From positions 62,001 to 126,000 of the forward strand of contig CANGUG010000002.1 of assembly GCA_947457075.1 (NCBI GenBank): a stretch of 64,000 nt of DNA. Reading direction: 5' to 3'. Positions within the stretch are counted from its first letter, which is position 1. Every line of letters begins with the position of its first letter. The notes below the pieces were generated by a model. It made no database searches and was not told where the DNA came from. It was given only the letters and a program-made list of their open reading frames with translations. This DNA is from Bacteroidota bacterium (GTDB taxonomy: Bacteria; Bacteroidota; Bacteroidia; Chitinophagales; Chitinophagaceae). Made by a program: the position numbers and the translations under genes. This document shows positions 44,734 to 53,645 of this stretch, in pieces.

Positions 44734-45947
44734 TGGTTACTATTTTACAAATATGTGTGTCAGGAAATACTGGTTCTATTGGTAGATTTGCGGAGTTAAT
44801 TGGCGAGAGAGCAATTAGTTTAGGGTGGGGAAGCTATATTGCATTTGCAAGAAATAAGAGAGAAAGTAGTTCAAAACTTATAAAAATTGGGAATGTTATT
44901 GATATATTATTTCATGGATTGTTAACTAGATTTTTCGATCTCCATGGATTAGGTTCAAAAAGAGCAACCATTAATTTAGTAAAAAAAATAAAAAGAATTG
45001 ATCCTGATATTATCCATCTTCACAATTTACATGGTTATTACATCAATTATCCAGAATTATTTAAATTTTTATCAAACTATAATAAACCAGTTGTATGGAC
45101 ATTGCATGACTGCTGGTCAATGACAGGTCATTGTGCACATTTTGATAATGCTGGTTGTTACAAATGGACTAGCATATGCAATAATTGTCCACAATTAAAA
45201 TCTTACCCTAAATCATTATTTATAGATCAATCATGCAATAATTTTATATTAAAAAAACAGTACTTTACTTCACTAAATAATTTACATATCATAACAGTTT
45301 CTAAATGGCTTGATAATATTGTAAAAAAATCATTTTTGTCTAATATAAACCATTATTGTATTTATAATGGAATAAATCTCAATACTTTTAAACCAAAAAA
45401 TACCGTTAAATATTTTAATAATAAGAATTTAACAAATAAATTCATAATTCTTGGTGTTGCAAGTCCATGGAGTCCTAATAAAGGTTATAATGATTTTATA
45501 AAACTCAGCACATTATTACCATTAGACACAATAATTATATTAGTGGGATTAAATAAAAAACAAATTAAATATTTACCATCAAATATTTTGGGAATAGATA
45601 AAACAGAAAATCAAGAAGATCTAATAAATTTATACAGGATGGTGGATTTATTCATAAATTTTTCATTAGAAGAGTCATTTGGTCTTACAACTGCTGAAGC
45701 TTTAGCATGCGGAACACCGGCATTAGTATATAATTCTACAGCGAGTCCAGAACTGGTTGACAACGAGACTGGTTTCGTAGTTGAAAAAAAAGATTTTAAT
45801 AATGTTTTAAATTGCATTGAAATAGTTAAAAAGTTAGGCAAAGACTTTTATACAGAAAAATGTAGAGAAAAAGCTATAAAATATTTTGATTTAGATGACA
45901 CATTGAATAAATATTTCAAACTTTATAATAATCAATTAAATAAGTAA
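44733..45947 (+). CDS. Glycosyltransferase family 4 protein with cysteine motif
   Basis: A 404-residue GT4 enzyme: VTILQICVSGNTGSIGRFAELIG at the N-terminus, HLHNLHGYYINYPELF, then a WTLHDCWSMTGHCAHFDNAGC...CNNCPQL block (about residues 122-153) with five cysteines, typical of a Bacteroidota/WcaL-like GT4 subgroup and possibly a zinc site. The donor-binding EX7E-like motif is FSLEESFGLTTAEALACGTPALVYNSTASPE (about 310-340, in parts). It probably adds one sugar of the repeat unit. Donor unknown. Confidence 0.85.
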   Translation: MVTILQICVSGNTGSIGRFAELIGERAISLGWGSYIAFARNKRESSSKLIKIGNVIDILFHGLLTRFFDLHGLGSKRATINLVKKIKRIDPDIIHLHNLHGYYINYPELFKFLSNYNKPVVWTLHDCWSMTGHCAHFDNAGCYKWTSICNNCPQLKSYPKSLFIDQSCNNFILKKQYFTSLNNLHIITVSKWLDNIVKKSFLSNINHYCIYNGINLNTFKPKNTVKYFNNKNLTNKFIILGVASPWSPNKGYNDFIKLSTLLPLDTIIILVGLNKKQIKYLPSNILGIDKTENQEDLINLYRMVDLFINFSLEESFGLTTAEALACGTPALVYNSTASPELVDNETGFVVEKKDFNNVLNCIEIVKKLGKDFYTEKCREKAIKYFDLDDTLNKYFKLYNNQLNK

Positions 45948-45965
45948 TTAGCTAAAAAATATATA

Positions 45966-47006
45966 ATGAAAGAAAGTAAAACTTTATTAATAACAGGAGG
46001 TACTGGTTCTTTTGGAAATGCAGTATTAAATCGATTTCTTAATACTAATACTTTTTCGGAAATAAGAATATTTAGTAGAGATGAAAAAAAGCAAGATGAT
46101 CTAAGAAAAAGAGTAAATAACAACAAAGTTAAATTTTATATTGGAGATGTGCGTGATCGTGATAGTTTGATTCCAGCAATAAAAGGAGTAAATTATATTT
46201 TTCATGCTGCCGCTTTAAAACAAGTACCATCATGTGAATTTTTCCCTCTGGAAGCTGTAAAGACTAATATAATTGGAACAGACAATGTATTAACAGTAGC
46301 TCAAGAATTTGAAGTTAAAAAAGTTGTAGTTCTAAGTACCGATAAAGCTGCTTATCCTATTAATGCAATGGGCATGTCGAAAGCTTTAATGGAAAAAGTA
46401 ATGGTAGCAAAATCAAGAGTCTTAGATAATGATAAAACAATTTTTTGTGGAACTAGATATGGAAATGTTATGGCTTCAAGAGGCTCAGTAATACCTTTAT
46501 TTATAGAGCAAATAAAAGAAAATAAGTCATTAACAATTACAGATCCTAACATGACTCGCTTTATGATGACATTAGAAGATGCTGTTGATTTAGTACTTTA
46601 TGCATTTGAAAATGCTAATCAAGGCGATTTATTTGTTCAAAAAGCACCTTCTGCAACTGTTGGTACTTTAGCGAAGGCGTTAATTGAATTATACAAATCT
46701 TCCAGTGAAATTAAAGTAATCGGAACGAGACATGGTGAAAAACTATACGAAACGCTAGTTAACAGAGAAGATATGATTAAAGCAGAAGATCTTGGAGAGT
46801 ATTATAGAATACCAGCAGATAATAGGGACTTAAACTATGAACAGTATTTTTCAGAAGGGATGCCTGATATTGACAATTTGAATGAGTACCACTCACATAA
46901 TACTGCTATATTAGATATAGAAGGAATGAAAAATTTATTATTAAAACTTCCAATCGTTCGAAAAGACATTTTAGGTGATATTGATGCAATACAATATCCA
47001 TATTAA
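45966..47006 (+). CDS. UDP-GlcNAc 4,6-dehydratase/5-epimerase (WbjB/CapE/FnlA)
   Basis: First enzyme of UDP-L-FucNAc synthesis. The 346-residue SDR has LLITGGTGSFGNAVLNRFL (residues 7-25), FHAAALKQVPSCEFFPLEAVKTN (about 79-101) and the active-site region VLSTDKAAYPINAMGMSKALMEK (about 121-143), which is the WbjB/CapE form, with MxxxK in place of YxxxK. The next two genes are the matching WbjC and WbjD enzymes, so the assignment is strong. It sits 18 bases after a glycosyltransferase. Confidence 0.9.
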   Translation: MKESKTLLITGGTGSFGNAVLNRFLNTNTFSEIRIFSRDEKKQDDLRKRVNNNKVKFYIGDVRDRDSLIPAIKGVNYIFHAAALKQVPSCEFFPLEAVKTNIIGTDNVLTVAQEFEVKKVVVLSTDKAAYPINAMGMSKALMEKVMVAKSRVLDNDKTIFCGTRYGNVMASRGSVIPLFIEQIKENKSLTITDPNMTRFMMTLEDAVDLVLYAFENANQGDLFVQKAPSATVGTLAKALIELYKSSSEIKVIGTRHGEKLYETLVNREDMIKAEDLGEYYRIPADNRDLNYEQYFSEGMPDIDNLNEYHSHNTAILDIEGMKNLLLKLPIVRKDILGDIDAIQYPY

Positions 47007-47008
47007 TT

Positions 47009-48124
47009 ATGATTAAAGTTGGTGTAACAGGATCAAATGGATTTATAGGATGGCATTTATGCCGTACGTTAGAATTGAATACAAATGATTTTCAAGTAGT
47101 TGAATTCAAAAGAGATTGGTTTGATGATAGAACACAACTTGATTTATTTGTTTCAAAATGTGACATAATTGTACATCTAGCTGGGCTTAATCGTCATAGT
47201 GAAGATAGCTTCATTTATGAAACAAATGTTGGCTTGGCAGTTAAACTAGTTGAATCTTTTAATAGAACCGGATTTAAGGGTCAAATAATTTTTTCTTCAT
47301 CAATACAGGAGGAGAGAAATAACACATTTGGCAATTCGAAAAAAGTAGCAAGGGAATTATTTTCTAATTGGGCTAGCATTTGTAATGCCACTTTTCATGG
47401 AGTTATTATACCAAATGTATTTGGTGCTTTTGGCGTGCCATTTTACAATTCTGTTATATCAACCTTTTGCCATCAGTTAGTTATTGGTGAAAATCCGAAA
47501 ATAGAAACTGATGCAGCCCTTAATCTTATATATATTGATGATCTTGTAAAAAAAATTATTGCCTTATTCAATAATGAAACGAATGAAAATGAGATAATTA
47601 CTCACACGGATACATATAAGGTTTCTGAAATACTTGAATTATTGATTAGATATATAGAAAAGTATTTCAAAAATGGACAAATTCCAAATTTCAAAAATAA
47701 GTTTGAAATTAATCTTTTTAATACTTTCAGGTCTTACTTCAATTTGAATAATTATTATCCAATTAAGTATAAGAATAATATTGATGAAAGAGGGAATTTC
47801 GTAGAAATTATAAGATTGGAAATGGGAGGCCAGGTTTCATTTTCTACTACACAAAAAGAAGTAACAAGAGGAAATCATTTCCACACAAGAAAAATAGAAA
47901 GGTTTTCAGTGATTAAAGGAAAGGCACAAATTCAATTAAGAAAAATTGGAACTAGTGAAATTTTTAATTATCATTTGACAGGAGAAGAGCCTTCATATGT
48001 AGATATGCCTATTTGGTATACTCATAATATTAAAAACATAGGAGAAGAAGAGTTATATACCATATTTTGGATCAATGAATTTTATGATGCAAATGATCCA
48101 GACACTTACTTTGAACAAGTATAA
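47009..48124 (+). CDS. UDP-2-acetamido-2,6-dideoxy-hexose reductase/epimerase (WbjC/CapF/FnlB)
   Basis: Second enzyme of UDP-L-FucNAc synthesis. The 371-residue protein has an N-terminal SDR domain, KVGVTGSNGFIGWHLCRTLE (residues 3-22), with IVHLAGLNRHSED. A C-terminal cupin domain (about residues 250-371) has the metal-binding GNHFHTRKIERFSVIKGKAQIQLR and WYTHNIKNIGEEELYTIFWINEFYD, as in CapF where the cupin epimerises and the SDR reduces. Two bases separate it from the upstream gene. The domain fusion is normal for this family. Confidence 0.9.
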   Translation: MIKVGVTGSNGFIGWHLCRTLELNTNDFQVVEFKRDWFDDRTQLDLFVSKCDIIVHLAGLNRHSEDSFIYETNVGLAVKLVESFNRTGFKGQIIFSSSIQEERNNTFGNSKKVARELFSNWASICNATFHGVIIPNVFGAFGVPFYNSVISTFCHQLVIGENPKIETDAALNLIYIDDLVKKIIALFNNETNENEIITHTDTYKVSEILELLIRYIEKYFKNGQIPNFKNKFEINLFNTFRSYFNLNNYYPIKYKNNIDERGNFVEIIRLEMGGQVSFSTTQKEVTRGNHFHTRKIERFSVIKGKAQIQLRKIGTSEIFNYHLTGEEPSYVDMPIWYTHNIKNIGEEELYTIFWINEFYDANDPDTYFEQV

Positions 48125-48136
48125 ATAAATTAAACA

Positions 48137-49273
48137 ATGAATCAGCGCTTAAAAGTAATGACAGTAGTAGGCACTAGGCCTGAAATTATACGATTAGCAA
48201 GGGTGATGAGTGCCTTAGATAATTCAAAAGCTATTGAGCATATTATTGTTCATACAGGTCAAAATTACGACTACGAATTAAATCAAATATTTTTTGACGA
48301 TTTGCAAATTCGCAAACCCGACTACTTCTTAAATGCTGCAGGAGAAACTGCAACAGAAACTATTGGTAAAATATTAATTAATATTGATCCATTGCTAGAA
48401 CAGGTTAAGCCAGATGCCTTCTTAGTATTAGGAGACACCAATAGTTGTTTATGCGCAATTCCAGCTAAAAAAAGACATATACCTATTTTCCACATGGAAG
48501 CTGGTAATAGGTGTTTTGATCAACGTGTACCTGAGGAAACCAATCGGAAAATTGTTGACCATATTTCCGACATAAACTTGACATATAGTGACATTGCAAG
48601 AGAGTACTTACTACGCGAAGGCTTATCTGCCGATAGGATTATCAAGACAGGTTCTCCTATGTTTGAGGTTTTAAATCACTATTTAGGGTCTATTACAAAT
48701 TCTGATGTTTTAAGTAGATTAGGTCTTGAGCAGTATAAATATTTTGTTGTTTCCGCACACAGGGAGGAAAATATAAATAATCCCTCAAATTTCAACGGTC
48801 TTATTTCTAGTTTGAATTTGATAGCTGAAAAATACAACAACCCTATTATTGTCAGTACGCATCCTAGAACTAGAAAAATGATTGATGCGAAAGGAATTAC
48901 GTTACATAAGAATATACAACTTCTAAAACCCTTGGGATTTAATGATTACAATGCTTTACAATTAAATGCTAAGGCAGTATTGTCAGATAGTGGAACAATA
49001 TCTGAAGAATCATCTATATTAAATTTTCCTGCATTGAATATCAGACAGGCACACGAAAGGCCAGAGGCAATGGAAGAGGCCTCTGTAATGATGGTAGGAT
49101 TAAATCCAGAAAGAATATTACAAGGTCTAATTGAGTTAGAAAATCAACATAGAGGTGAAGCTAGATCATTCAGAAAAGTAGCTGATTATTCTATGCCTAA
49201 TGTATCTGATAAAGTTGTTAGAATAATCATTAGCTATGTAGATTATATTAAAAGGACTGTTTGGAGCGAATGA
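48137..49273 (+). CDS. UDP-N-acetylglucosamine 2-epimerase family enzyme (WbjD/CapG/FnlC)
   Basis: Third enzyme of UDP-L-FucNAc synthesis. The 378-residue protein has KVMTVVGTRPEIIRLARVMSAL (residues 5-26), HTGQNYDYELNQIFFDDL, LVLGDTNSCLCAIPAKKRHIPIFHMEAGNRCFDQRVPEETNRKIVDHISD (about 95-144, in parts) and the C-terminal LSDSGTISEESSILNFPALNIRQAHERPEAME. It is more distant from the legG-type hydrolase upstream. The base composition from here on becomes less AT-rich. It overlaps the next gene by 13 bases. Confidence 0.92.
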   Translation: MNQRLKVMTVVGTRPEIIRLARVMSALDNSKAIEHIIVHTGQNYDYELNQIFFDDLQIRKPDYFLNAAGETATETIGKILINIDPLLEQVKPDAFLVLGDTNSCLCAIPAKKRHIPIFHMEAGNRCFDQRVPEETNRKIVDHISDINLTYSDIAREYLLREGLSADRIIKTGSPMFEVLNHYLGSITNSDVLSRLGLEQYKYFVVSAHREENINNPSNFNGLISSLNLIAEKYNNPIIVSTHPRTRKMIDAKGITLHKNIQLLKPLGFNDYNALQLNAKAVLSDSGTISEESSILNFPALNIRQAHERPEAMEEASVMMVGLNPERILQGLIELENQHRGEARSFRKVADYSMPNVSDKVVRIIISYVDYIKRTVWSE

Positions 49274-50511
49274 CCAGAAAAAAGATTTTAATACACTCCA
49301 TTGTATTTAGTCCGGATGGAGTTTCCACCGCTTATTTGTATAATGATATAGCATTGGGTTTTAAAAATGCTGGATATGAGGTTGTAGTATTAACAACTAC
49401 CCCCCATTATAATTTAATTACAAATGCTTTAAATAAGCAACCCTTAATCAGAAAATTATTAGGAATTTACTATGAAAGTGATTTTAACGGAATACGTGTA
49501 ATACATGTTCCTCTGAAGAAATATAAAAGCACCATCATTAGAATTTTGTCTTTTATATACTGGCATTTTTTGTCGCTGATTATTGGACTTTCAATTAAAA
49601 AGGTAAATTTCATTTTAAGTCCTTCTCCGCCTTTAAGTATTGGTTTCATTTCAATTTTAATTGCGAAAAAGAACAGAGCTAAGTTTATTTATAATGTTCA
49701 AGAAATTTACCCAGACTTATTAATAAAAAATGGAGGGTTAAAATCTAGCATAATTATCAAATCATTAAAATGGTTAGAAAAATATGTTTACAATAATGCT
49801 GCTGCTGTAATTACGATTGATCAAAAATTTTATGACCAGATTGTAAACAGATTTATTGACAAAAATAAGCTTAAAATTATACCCAATTTTGTAGATACTT
49901 CCTTGTATAGGCCATTAAGTAGTGAACTAGAGATGCCAGATCCTTTTAAAAAAGATTCTCAAAAATTTAGATTATTATATGCAGGTAATATTGGATTTTA
50001 TCAGGATTGGGAACCCATTTTATATGCTGCTAAGAATCTTATTGACACAAATATTGAATTTTGGATAATTGGAGAAGGGGTCAAAAAAAATTATCTAATC
50101 AATGAAGTAGAAAAAAATAGTTTACATAATATAAAAATATTACCATACCAAGATAGAGATTTAATGCCTTATATAAATTCTTTTGCAGACCTGCATTTTA
50201 TATCCATAAGTAAAGAAATGGAACAAGAAGGTTTTCCATCTAAGGTTTATACTATAATGGCTTGCAAGAAGCCAATGGTTGTAATTACGGGCGAAAACAC
50301 GCCACTTTATAATTTCTTAGAACCATTGAATTGTTCAATTTTAATTTCAAATAACCGGGATGAAGAATTTGTGCGTGCAATAAAAGAATTGGCAAATAAT
50401 GAAAATAAAAAATTTGAATTAGGCCAAAAAGGATTTAAAATAATTGATCAATACTATACAAAAGAAAAAGTTGTAGGTCAATATTTAAATTTACTAGAAA
50501 CCTTACAATGA
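49261..50511 (+). CDS. Glycosyltransferase, WbuB-like (probable FucNAc transferase)
   Basis: The 416-residue GT4-type protein starts with ILIHSIVFSPDGVSTAYLYNDIALGFKNAGYEVVVLTTTPHYN and has FIYNVQEIYPDLLIKNGGLKSS (about residues 139-160), LLYAGNIGFYQDWEPIL (about 238-254) and EMEQEGFPSKVYTIMACKKPMVV (about 319-341). These features fit WbuB-type L-FucNAc transferases, and the three UDP-L-FucNAc synthesis genes come right before. The alternative start ATG 49270 gives MTRKKILIHS and is also plausible; the listed start is a TTG codon. The end overlaps the next gene by four bases (ATGA). Confidence 0.8.
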   Translation: MERMTRKKILIHSIVFSPDGVSTAYLYNDIALGFKNAGYEVVVLTTTPHYNLITNALNKQPLIRKLLGIYYESDFNGIRVIHVPLKKYKSTIIRILSFIYWHFLSLIIGLSIKKVNFILSPSPPLSIGFISILIAKKNRAKFIYNVQEIYPDLLIKNGGLKSSIIIKSLKWLEKYVYNNAAAVITIDQKFYDQIVNRFIDKNKLKIIPNFVDTSLYRPLSSELEMPDPFKKDSQKFRLLYAGNIGFYQDWEPILYAAKNLIDTNIEFWIIGEGVKKNYLINEVEKNSLHNIKILPYQDRDLMPYINSFADLHFISISKEMEQEGFPSKVYTIMACKKPMVVITGENTPLYNFLEPLNCSILISNNRDEEFVRAIKELANNENKKFELGQKGFKIIDQYYTKEKVVGQYLNLLETLQ

Positions 50512-51398
50512 AAAGCCTTTTCATTACAGGATCAACGGGATTTGTTGGAAAAAACATAGTAAACTATTTTAATTCAAAATTTGAAATTTATACATACTCA
50601 AAATTTGAAAAAATTAATGTAATTCAAGATATAGTTATTCACCTAGCTGGCAAAGCCCACGACCTTAAAAATACTTCCAATTCAAATGAATACTATCAGG
50701 TTAATACGGAATTAACAAAATCACTTTTTGATTCATTTCTAAATTCAAATGCACAAGTTTTTATCACTATGAGTTCTGTAAAAGCTGTAGCTGATGAGAT
50801 TGATGGTGAATTGACTGAAGAACAAATCCCGAATCCTATTACACATTATGGAAAGAGCAAATTACTTGCTGAACAATATATTTTAAGCAAAACAATTCCA
50901 GAAGGCAAAAGAGTTTATATATTAAGACCCTGTATGATACATGGCCCAGGTAATAAGGGCAATCTAAATCTTTTATATAAGATAGTGAAAAAGGGAATTC
51001 CATGGCCTTTAGGTGCATTTAAAAATAAACGCTCTTTTTGTAGTATTGATAATCTAATGTTTATTATAAATGAATTGATTGAACGGGATGATATACCTTC
51101 TGGGGTGTATAATATTGCAGATGACGAAGCTGTTTCTACTAATGATCTCATTAAATTAATTGCTGAAAGCCAAAATTCTAAATATAGAATTTGGAATATC
51201 TCTCCAATTTTAATTAATTTTCTTGCCAAAATTGGAGATATATTTAAACTCCCACTTAATACAGAAAGGTTAAATAAACTTACCGAAAACTATATTGTAT
51301 CCAATACAAAAATTAAGAATGCAATTAACAAACCACTGCCTGTAAGTTCAAGAAATGGTTTAATAAATACATTGCATTCATTCAATACAAATGCTTAA
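50508..51398 (+). CDS. NAD-dependent epimerase/reductase
   Basis: A 296-residue extended SDR: SLFITGSTGFVGKNIVNYF (residues 3-21), VIHLAGKAHDLKNTSNSNEYYQVNTELTKSLFD in parts, TMSSVKAVADE, THYGKSKLLAEQYIL with the Tyr/Lys pair (about 113-127), and a GPGNKGNLNLL segment. It resembles WbpV/WreQ-type 4-ketoreductases that finish UDP-QuiNAc or UDP-FucNAc from the WbpM-type product. Its place next to the initiating transferase supports this. Fusion-like overlaps (ATGA upstream, eight bases downstream) suggest tight coupling. Confidence 0.82.
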   Translation: MKSLFITGSTGFVGKNIVNYFNSKFEIYTYSKFEKINVIQDIVIHLAGKAHDLKNTSNSNEYYQVNTELTKSLFDSFLNSNAQVFITMSSVKAVADEIDGELTEEQIPNPITHYGKSKLLAEQYILSKTIPEGKRVYILRPCMIHGPGNKGNLNLLYKIVKKGIPWPLGAFKNKRSFCSIDNLMFIINELIERDDIPSGVYNIADDEAVSTNDLIKLIAESQNSKYRIWNISPILINFLAKIGDIFKLPLNTERLNKLTENYIVSNTKIKNAINKPLPVSSRNGLINTLHSFNTNA

Positions 51399-51942
51399 TC
51401 GCTTTCTGGCTTTACTACTATTAATCCTTTTTGCACCTATTTTTTTTATAGTTGCTGTAGCTATCCTCATAGAGGACGGCTTCCCAATTTTCTTTACTCA
51501 AAATCGTGTCGGCATTAACTACTCATTCTTCAATATTTACAAGTTTCGTAGTATGAAGAAGAATACACCTAACGTAGCAACACACTTATTAACCAACCCA
51601 GCACAATACCTACTTAAAATTGGTAAGTTTATACGTAAAACTAGCCTGGATGAACTACCTAACTTAATTAATATAGTAAAAGGGGAAATGGTTTTTGTGG
51701 GCCCACGTCCTGCATTATACAATCAGGATGATTTAATGGCTTTGAGAGTAGCAACAGGGGTTTCAAAATTAAAACCGGGTATTACGGGTTGGGCTCAAAT
51801 TAATGGCAGAGATGAAATTTCCATACAAGAAAAAGTAAAATTAGAGCAGGAATATCTTCAAAGGAAATCATTCTTATTTGATATTGAAATACTCATTAAA
51901 ACCTTTACCAATGTCTTGTTTAGTAAGGGGGTAACGCACTAG
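51391..51942 (+). CDS. Undecaprenyl-phosphate sugar-1-phosphate transferase
   Basis: A compact 183-residue PglC/WbpL-like monotopic initiating transferase: N-terminal reentrant hydrophobic segment FLALLLLILFAPIFFIVAVAIL, FTQNRVGINYSFFNIYKFRSMK (about residues 34-55, in parts), the catalytic KTSLDELPNLINIVKGEMVFVGPRP (about 84-108) with the Asp-Glu dyad, and KPGITGWAQINGRDEIS. It places the first sugar phosphate on the lipid carrier. The N-terminus is shorter than many relatives, which begin with KRLFD-like residues, but the active core is complete. It is the last gene of the operon. Confidence 0.92.
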   Translation: MLNRFLALLLLILFAPIFFIVAVAILIEDGFPIFFTQNRVGINYSFFNIYKFRSMKKNTPNVATHLLTNPAQYLLKIGKFIRKTSLDELPNLINIVKGEMVFVGPRPALYNQDDLMALRVATGVSKLKPGITGWAQINGRDEISIQEKVKLEQEYLQRKSFLFDIEILIKTFTNVLFSKGVTH

Positions 51943-51966
51943 CATAATCATTTATTAAAATCTTTT

Positions 51967-51990
51967 AAAGGCTGTCCAATGACAGCCTTT
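51967..51990 (+). terminator. Intrinsic terminator of the polysaccharide operon
   Basis: A perfect ten-base stem, AAAGGCTGTC (51967-51976) and GACAGCCTTT (51981-51990), with a CAAT loop, followed directly by more T residues. It lies 25 bases after the sugar transferase stop and just before the end of the convergent minus-strand gene, so it may serve both directions. Confidence 0.9.
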
Positions 51991-51991
51991 T

Positions 51992-52648
51992 TTATTTTCC
52001 TCCCTTCACCAATTCTCCAGGGCTCAACAGCCTGGTATGATCGAGTAGTTCAATCAAGGCCATTGTTTTTTGTGTTTTCATATCATTCAACCCTTTCACA
52101 ATGGTATAAGAGTCCTTTAATAAATAAAATACATTGGTGGTGAGGTTTAGGGTTTTGGGATGGCTGTAATTATTCACCAATACATGGGTATGATATAGGG
52201 CGTCAATCTCGGCCAGCATATTGCTATATAATTGTATCCTGGCTTTAGGATGGACGGCTAACCCTTCCTTATCATACAAATTTTCGGGTTGTTGTACACA
52301 CCATTCATTCAATAAGCGCATTTGGCGCGGGCTATTACGTGCAATCATATCGGCACTTAGGGTATATACCAGTGCATCTATTTTCCACCGCAGGGTATTG
52401 TATATCCCTAAGGCGCTGTCCTTGCTTTTATTCATCTGTATTGTAATATTGGGCTCACTTCCTTTTTTTAGTTCACTACTTAAAAATAATTCGGTCGTGT
52501 ATTTTATTTCAAGTAAGCGGCCAATCAATCCTGCACTCGGTAATAGTGTTACGGGTTTTGTTTGTGCTGTTAGCATCCCTGTGCATAATATACAGGCTAC
52601 TACTATTACATTGATTTGTAAATAGCGAATCATGTTTTTCCTTTTCAT
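51992..52648 (-). CDS. Secreted hypothetical protein downstream of caspase gene
   Basis: I do not recognise the family. The 218-residue protein (or 213 from the internal ATG at 52633) starts with a signal peptide, MIRYLQINVIVVACILCTGMLTAQ, and the rest is predicted mainly helical with no cysteine motif. It has long polar helices (about residues 40-60, 70-95, 120-160) and the tail LLSPGELVKGGK. It is on the minus strand 16 bases after the caspase-family gene and is probably co-transcribed with it. A periplasmic helical protein is as far as the sequence goes. Confidence 0.65.
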   Translation of the reverse strand: MKRKNMIRYLQINVIVVACILCTGMLTAQTKPVTLLPSAGLIGRLLEIKYTTELFLSSELKKGSEPNITIQMNKSKDSALGIYNTLRWKIDALVYTLSADMIARNSPRQMRLLNEWCVQQPENLYDKEGLAVHPKARIQLYSNMLAEIDALYHTHVLVNNYSHPKTLNLTTNVFYLLKDSYTIVKGLNDMKTQKTMALIELLDHTRLLSPGELVKGGK

Positions 52649-52664
52649 TAGGTGGAATTTATTT

Positions 52665-53465
52665 TTATAAAAAGAATTTCTTTTTTTCCATCAGGCCCTC
52701 GCTTTGTGGACTTTGATCATACCCATTATGTTGTAAGTCAATATTGGTTAATTGTACAATTAGCTCCATTGGTTTATGTGCTCCATACTCCAGTAAGTTT
52801 TTGAGCAAGTAAAAGGTGAATGCGCCATTATACCTGTTTTCGATAAATGCGTCGGCACTTAATTCATGGGAAGCACAAGCGCTTAATAATGCACCATTAA
52901 GTGGGCTCATAATAGGGGCTAAGTTGCCTAGGGTTTCCAAATGGCTTTGTTCCTGGTTTATGGGATATTGATTGGCCCCTACAAAATTGCGGTACTGCGT
53001 TTGGCCACCCATAATAGGGTCCCTTGAAAGGTCCTCGGCATGGCAGGAGTCGGATATCCATACAAAATGCACCCCCTTGGGGATTTTGGCAAACAATAAG
53101 GCAAACTCTTTGTCCCTTAATGTAGTGGCATTGCTGCCGTCATAGTCATACGGACAGATAATCTCATCCAATCCATCCTTTTCAATGGCTTCAAATAGGG
53201 TAGGTGCCTGAGCACCATGTCCACTATAATGAAATAATAACTGATCCCCTTCCTGTGCTCCTTCAATCAACCAATTAATTTGTGTGACTATTCCTTTTTT
53301 AGTGGCATTTTCATTGGTTAATTTTTTGATATTTTCTCGCTCATATACTTTGTGTGTTTCTGAAATAAAATGTTGCATATCTATGATATCATTTACACAT
53401 CCTCTTAACTCGTTGCTTGGATTGGGGTATTTATTAATACCTACAAGTAGTGCTTTGTTTTTCAT
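52665..53465 (-). CDS. Caspase-family (metacaspase-like, C14) protein
   Basis: From ATG 53465 the protein is 266 residues, starting MKNKALLVGINKYPNPSNELRGCVNDIIDM, a standard prokaryotic caspase entry. A longer frame to 53534 has a low-quality N-terminus. The catalytic dyad is H83 in FHYSGHGAQ and C141 in WISDSCHAED, with DEIICPYDYDG between them. There is no signal peptide, so it should act in the cytoplasm. No effector or sensor domain is attached; it is a bare peptidase domain. It shares an apparent operon with the secreted protein downstream. Such proteins act in stress, cell death or protein processing in some bacteria; the role here is unknown. Confidence 0.88.
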   Translation of the reverse strand: MKNKALLVGINKYPNPSNELRGCVNDIIDMQHFISETHKVYERENIKKLTNENATKKGIVTQINWLIEGAQEGDQLLFHYSGHGAQAPTLFEAIEKDGLDEIICPYDYDGSNATTLRDKEFALLFAKIPKGVHFVWISDSCHAEDLSRDPIMGGQTQYRNFVGANQYPINQEQSHLETLGNLAPIMSPLNGALLSACASHELSADAFIENRYNGAFTFYLLKNLLEYGAHKPMELIVQLTNIDLQHNGYDQSPQSEGLMEKKKFFL

Positions 53466-53555
53466 GTTAATTTGTTTTGTTTTATTGAATGTAGAATTAA
53501 AATAGTTGGTTCCAAATTTTATTTTTACTTTCATTAGAACATCCGAAATGCTTTA

Positions 53556-53571
53556 CTAGAAAGGATTCTAG
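53556..53571. promoter_or_regulatory. Dyad CTAGAA-N4-TTCTAG between divergent genes
   Basis: A perfect six-base inverted repeat with a four-base centre lies in the divergent gap between the caspase gene and the small membrane protein at 53646. Position and symmetry fit a repressor operator controlling one or both genes. No matching copy was noticed elsewhere in the window. Confidence 0.35.
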
Positions 53572-53645
53572 GCCACATTGTGCAAACTAAATAGGGAGTA
53601 GCGTATTGCTATTTTCTATCTAGCTTTTTTCCTAAAAAATATTTT

